Assembly (NCBI RefSeq): GCF_000309385.1
Contig: NZ_JH976537.1
Span: forward strand, 2,250,966-2,314,965
Direction: 5' to 3'
From: Nodosilinea nodulosa PCC 7104
Lineage (GTDB): Bacteria; Cyanobacteriota; Cyanobacteriia; Phormidesmidales; Phormidesmidaceae
DNA length: 64,000 bases
Both the position numbers and the translations under genes were made by a program. Positions 63,046-64,000 of this stretch are shown piece after piece. Positions within the stretch are counted from its first letter, which is position 1. The number at the start of each line of letters is the position of its first letter. A model generated the notes under the pieces. It did no database searches, was not told where the DNA came from, and was given only the letters and a program-made list of their open reading frames with translations.

Positions 63046-63381
63046 TTAAATCGGAATCGGGATGCAGCAGGGAATGACGAAACAGCCGCCCTGAGCCTGT
63101 TGAGATTGCAGCACCTGGGCCGCCGATTGGCAGTTTCTAAACTGTTGCGGAGCAAGCCGAATCGCGGCGCTTAAATTTTGATTGAGCAAAATGCGCTGGA
63201 CATAGTCTGAGCACGATTCGCCATAGAGCACGCCATGGGGGCAAGCAAAGCCTTTGCGCGGTGAAATGTGGGTGCGGTAAACATTGAGCGAGGCGATCGC
63301 AGCCCTAGTAGCCGCCAATTCAAGCGTATAGACCGTCATGGGATTTAGCTGAAGATAAACGTCACCCACACTGTCGTTCAA
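63046..63381 (-). CDS. YidD-like small protein
   Basis: 111 residues. The centre (LNVYRTHISPRKGFACPHGVLYGESCSDYVQRILL) matches the YidD pattern, in which YxxxISPxxGFxCxH is followed by (G)xSCSxY. YidD assists membrane-protein insertion near YidC. The usual N-terminal amphipathic helix is weak here, and the C-terminus is unusual: a Gln-rich stretch then CFVIPCCIPIPI. It could be the cyanobacterial paralogue type rather than the housekeeping YidD. Confidence 0.6.
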   Translation of the reverse strand: MNDSVGDVYLQLNPMTVYTLELAATRAAIASLNVYRTHISPRKGFACPHGVLYGESCSDYVQRILLNQNLSAAIRLAPQQFRNCQSAAQVLQSQQAQGGCFVIPCCIPIPI

Positions 63382-63428
63382 AGCTGCCGCTGGAGGGCTC
63401 TATCAGGCGGTCTAAGTTAGCAAGATAT

Positions 63429-63532
63429 AGCCCTAGTCCATCGGGTTAAGACATTCAAAAGTCTGAGGAACGTTAGAACGTTCAAACGTTCTTAAAAAAA
63501 CTGTCCTCACCCGACTGGCTACAGCTATGTCC
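63429..63532 (-). repeat. Palindromic 3'-UTR element with triple AACGTT, copy 2
   Basis: 104 bp beginning 20 nt after the stop of the minus-strand gene at the window end. AACGTT occurs at 63469-63474, 63477-63482 and 63485-63490, again an exact 8-bp period. Inverted arms TCGGGTTAAGACA / TGTCCTCACCCGA flank the centre. It aligns along its whole length with copy 1 at 49494-49596, with conserved blocks ATAGC(C/T)GTAGCC and ATGTC(C/T)TAACC on the minus strand. Confidence 0.75.
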
Positions 63533-63551
63533 GCCCAAACTAGCGCCCGAA

Positions 63552-64000
63552 CTAGCGACAATAGCGATCAATCGGCTGCACTGCCTCAACGGCGATGGGC
63601 GACCATTGGCGAATGACAAACTCGCTCAGGCCCACGTGGGCCGGGCGATCGCGATCGAGGCTAGCCCAATCGGCGCTGCTGCCCCAGTCGTAGGTATAGC
63701 CCAGCTGAGTCCAGGGGTAGGGCAGAACATTCGCGGTCTGGCGGGCGATCGGCTGCCCCTGGTACTGGTAGCGCTGATCGTACTGGGCATAAAACCAGTG
63801 CTGATAGGCGATCGGCACCGCAACAAATTCGTTGGCGGTGCGAAAGGTCAGCTCGGCCTCGTGGTCGGTAATTTCGGGGTCGGGGCTGGGGCGAAAGAGA
63901 AACTGCGGGTCAACCCAGACTTCAACCACCTGACGCTGGGCGGCCTGCTCGGCGGGTTCGGGCGGCAAACCCAGCAGTTGGCCAAGGCGAGCCGCTAAAG
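63552..64000 (-). CDS. Hypothetical protein, C-terminal part (cut by window edge)
   Basis: The frame is open to the right edge of the window, so the N-terminus is missing; about 148 residues are visible. They are rich in aromatics and acidic residues (VEVWVDPQFLFRPSPDPEITDHEAELTF, YQHWFYAQYDQRYQYQG, YPWTQLGYTYDWGSSADW). There is no membrane helix in this part. The family is not recognised. An internal ATG at 63968 exists but has no reason to be the start. Confidence 0.65.
   Translation of the reverse strand, partial: LAARLGQLLGLPPEPAEQAAQRQVVEVWVDPQFLFRPSPDPEITDHEAELTFRTANEFVAVPIAYQHWFYAQYDQRYQYQGQPIARQTANVLPYPWTQLGYTYDWGSSADWASLDRDRPAHVGLSEFVIRQWSPIAVEAVQPIDRYCR

Overview
The window looks like a chromosomal segment of a GC-rich, probably filamentous and non-heterocystous cyanobacterium (Leptolyngbya/Nodosilinea-like; the genus is a guess). 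Evidence for a cyanobacterium: many GCGATCGC (HIP1-type) octamers, chlB (dark protochlorophyllide reductase), ndhB of the photosynthetic NDH-1 complex, ccsA for thylakoid cytochrome c maturation, a complete nrtABCD nitrate transporter under a textbook NtcA promoter, and lineage-typical families (DUF3288, DUF3352, DUF820/Uma2, YiaAB). No rRNA, tRNA or CRISPR array was recognised.

Layout. 1-0.4 kb: 3' end of an ISKra4-family transposase abutting a broken PepSY-type membrane protein. 0.5-14.6 kb: housekeeping and accessory genes, mostly on the minus strand (carotenoid oxygenase, gamma-glutamyltransferase, Uma2, DUF3288, mnmA, MscS channel, ccsA, DUF3352), with a duplicated ArsA ATPase and a single-domain response regulator on the plus strand. 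15-18.2 kb: an unusual photolyase/cryptochrome, a DUF937-like protein and a bestrophin-like membrane protein. 18.5-24.4 kb: nrtABCD with an NtcA site, a leader of about 400 nt and two intercistronic hairpins. 24.4-32.2 kb: an exopolysaccharide block on the minus strand (two tandem O-antigen-ligase/TPR proteins, a polyprenyl-phosphate sugar transferase, a WecG/TagA glycosyltransferase). 32.3-49.3 kb: NYN/LOTUS protein, divergent receiver protein, topA, ndhB, a multi-GAF pseudokinase, pyrD, a GT2-GtrA fusion, small envelope proteins and chlB. 49.6-63 kb: a signalling block (hybrid kinase, CheB, CheR, CHASE3 hybrid kinase, a frameshifted multi-PAS hybrid kinase) with small genes between. 63-64 kb: a YidD-like protein and a gene cut by the window edge.

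The most interesting signal is non-coding. At least seven short (about 100-125 bp) related intergenic elements are scattered through the window. They share the terminal sequence CTAGTAGACTGCGGCA and a G-run core. Five of the seven begin at or within 8 nt of a stop codon, always in the same orientation relative to the gene that ends there, so they look like mobile or recurrent 3'-UTR modules; four copies fit a G-quadruplex pattern. A second, unrelated family has two copies (49494-49596 and 63429-63532), each about 20 nt beyond a stop codon. These have three AACGTT palindromes at exact 8-bp spacing, flanked by inverted arms that partly covary between the copies. I do not recognise either family.
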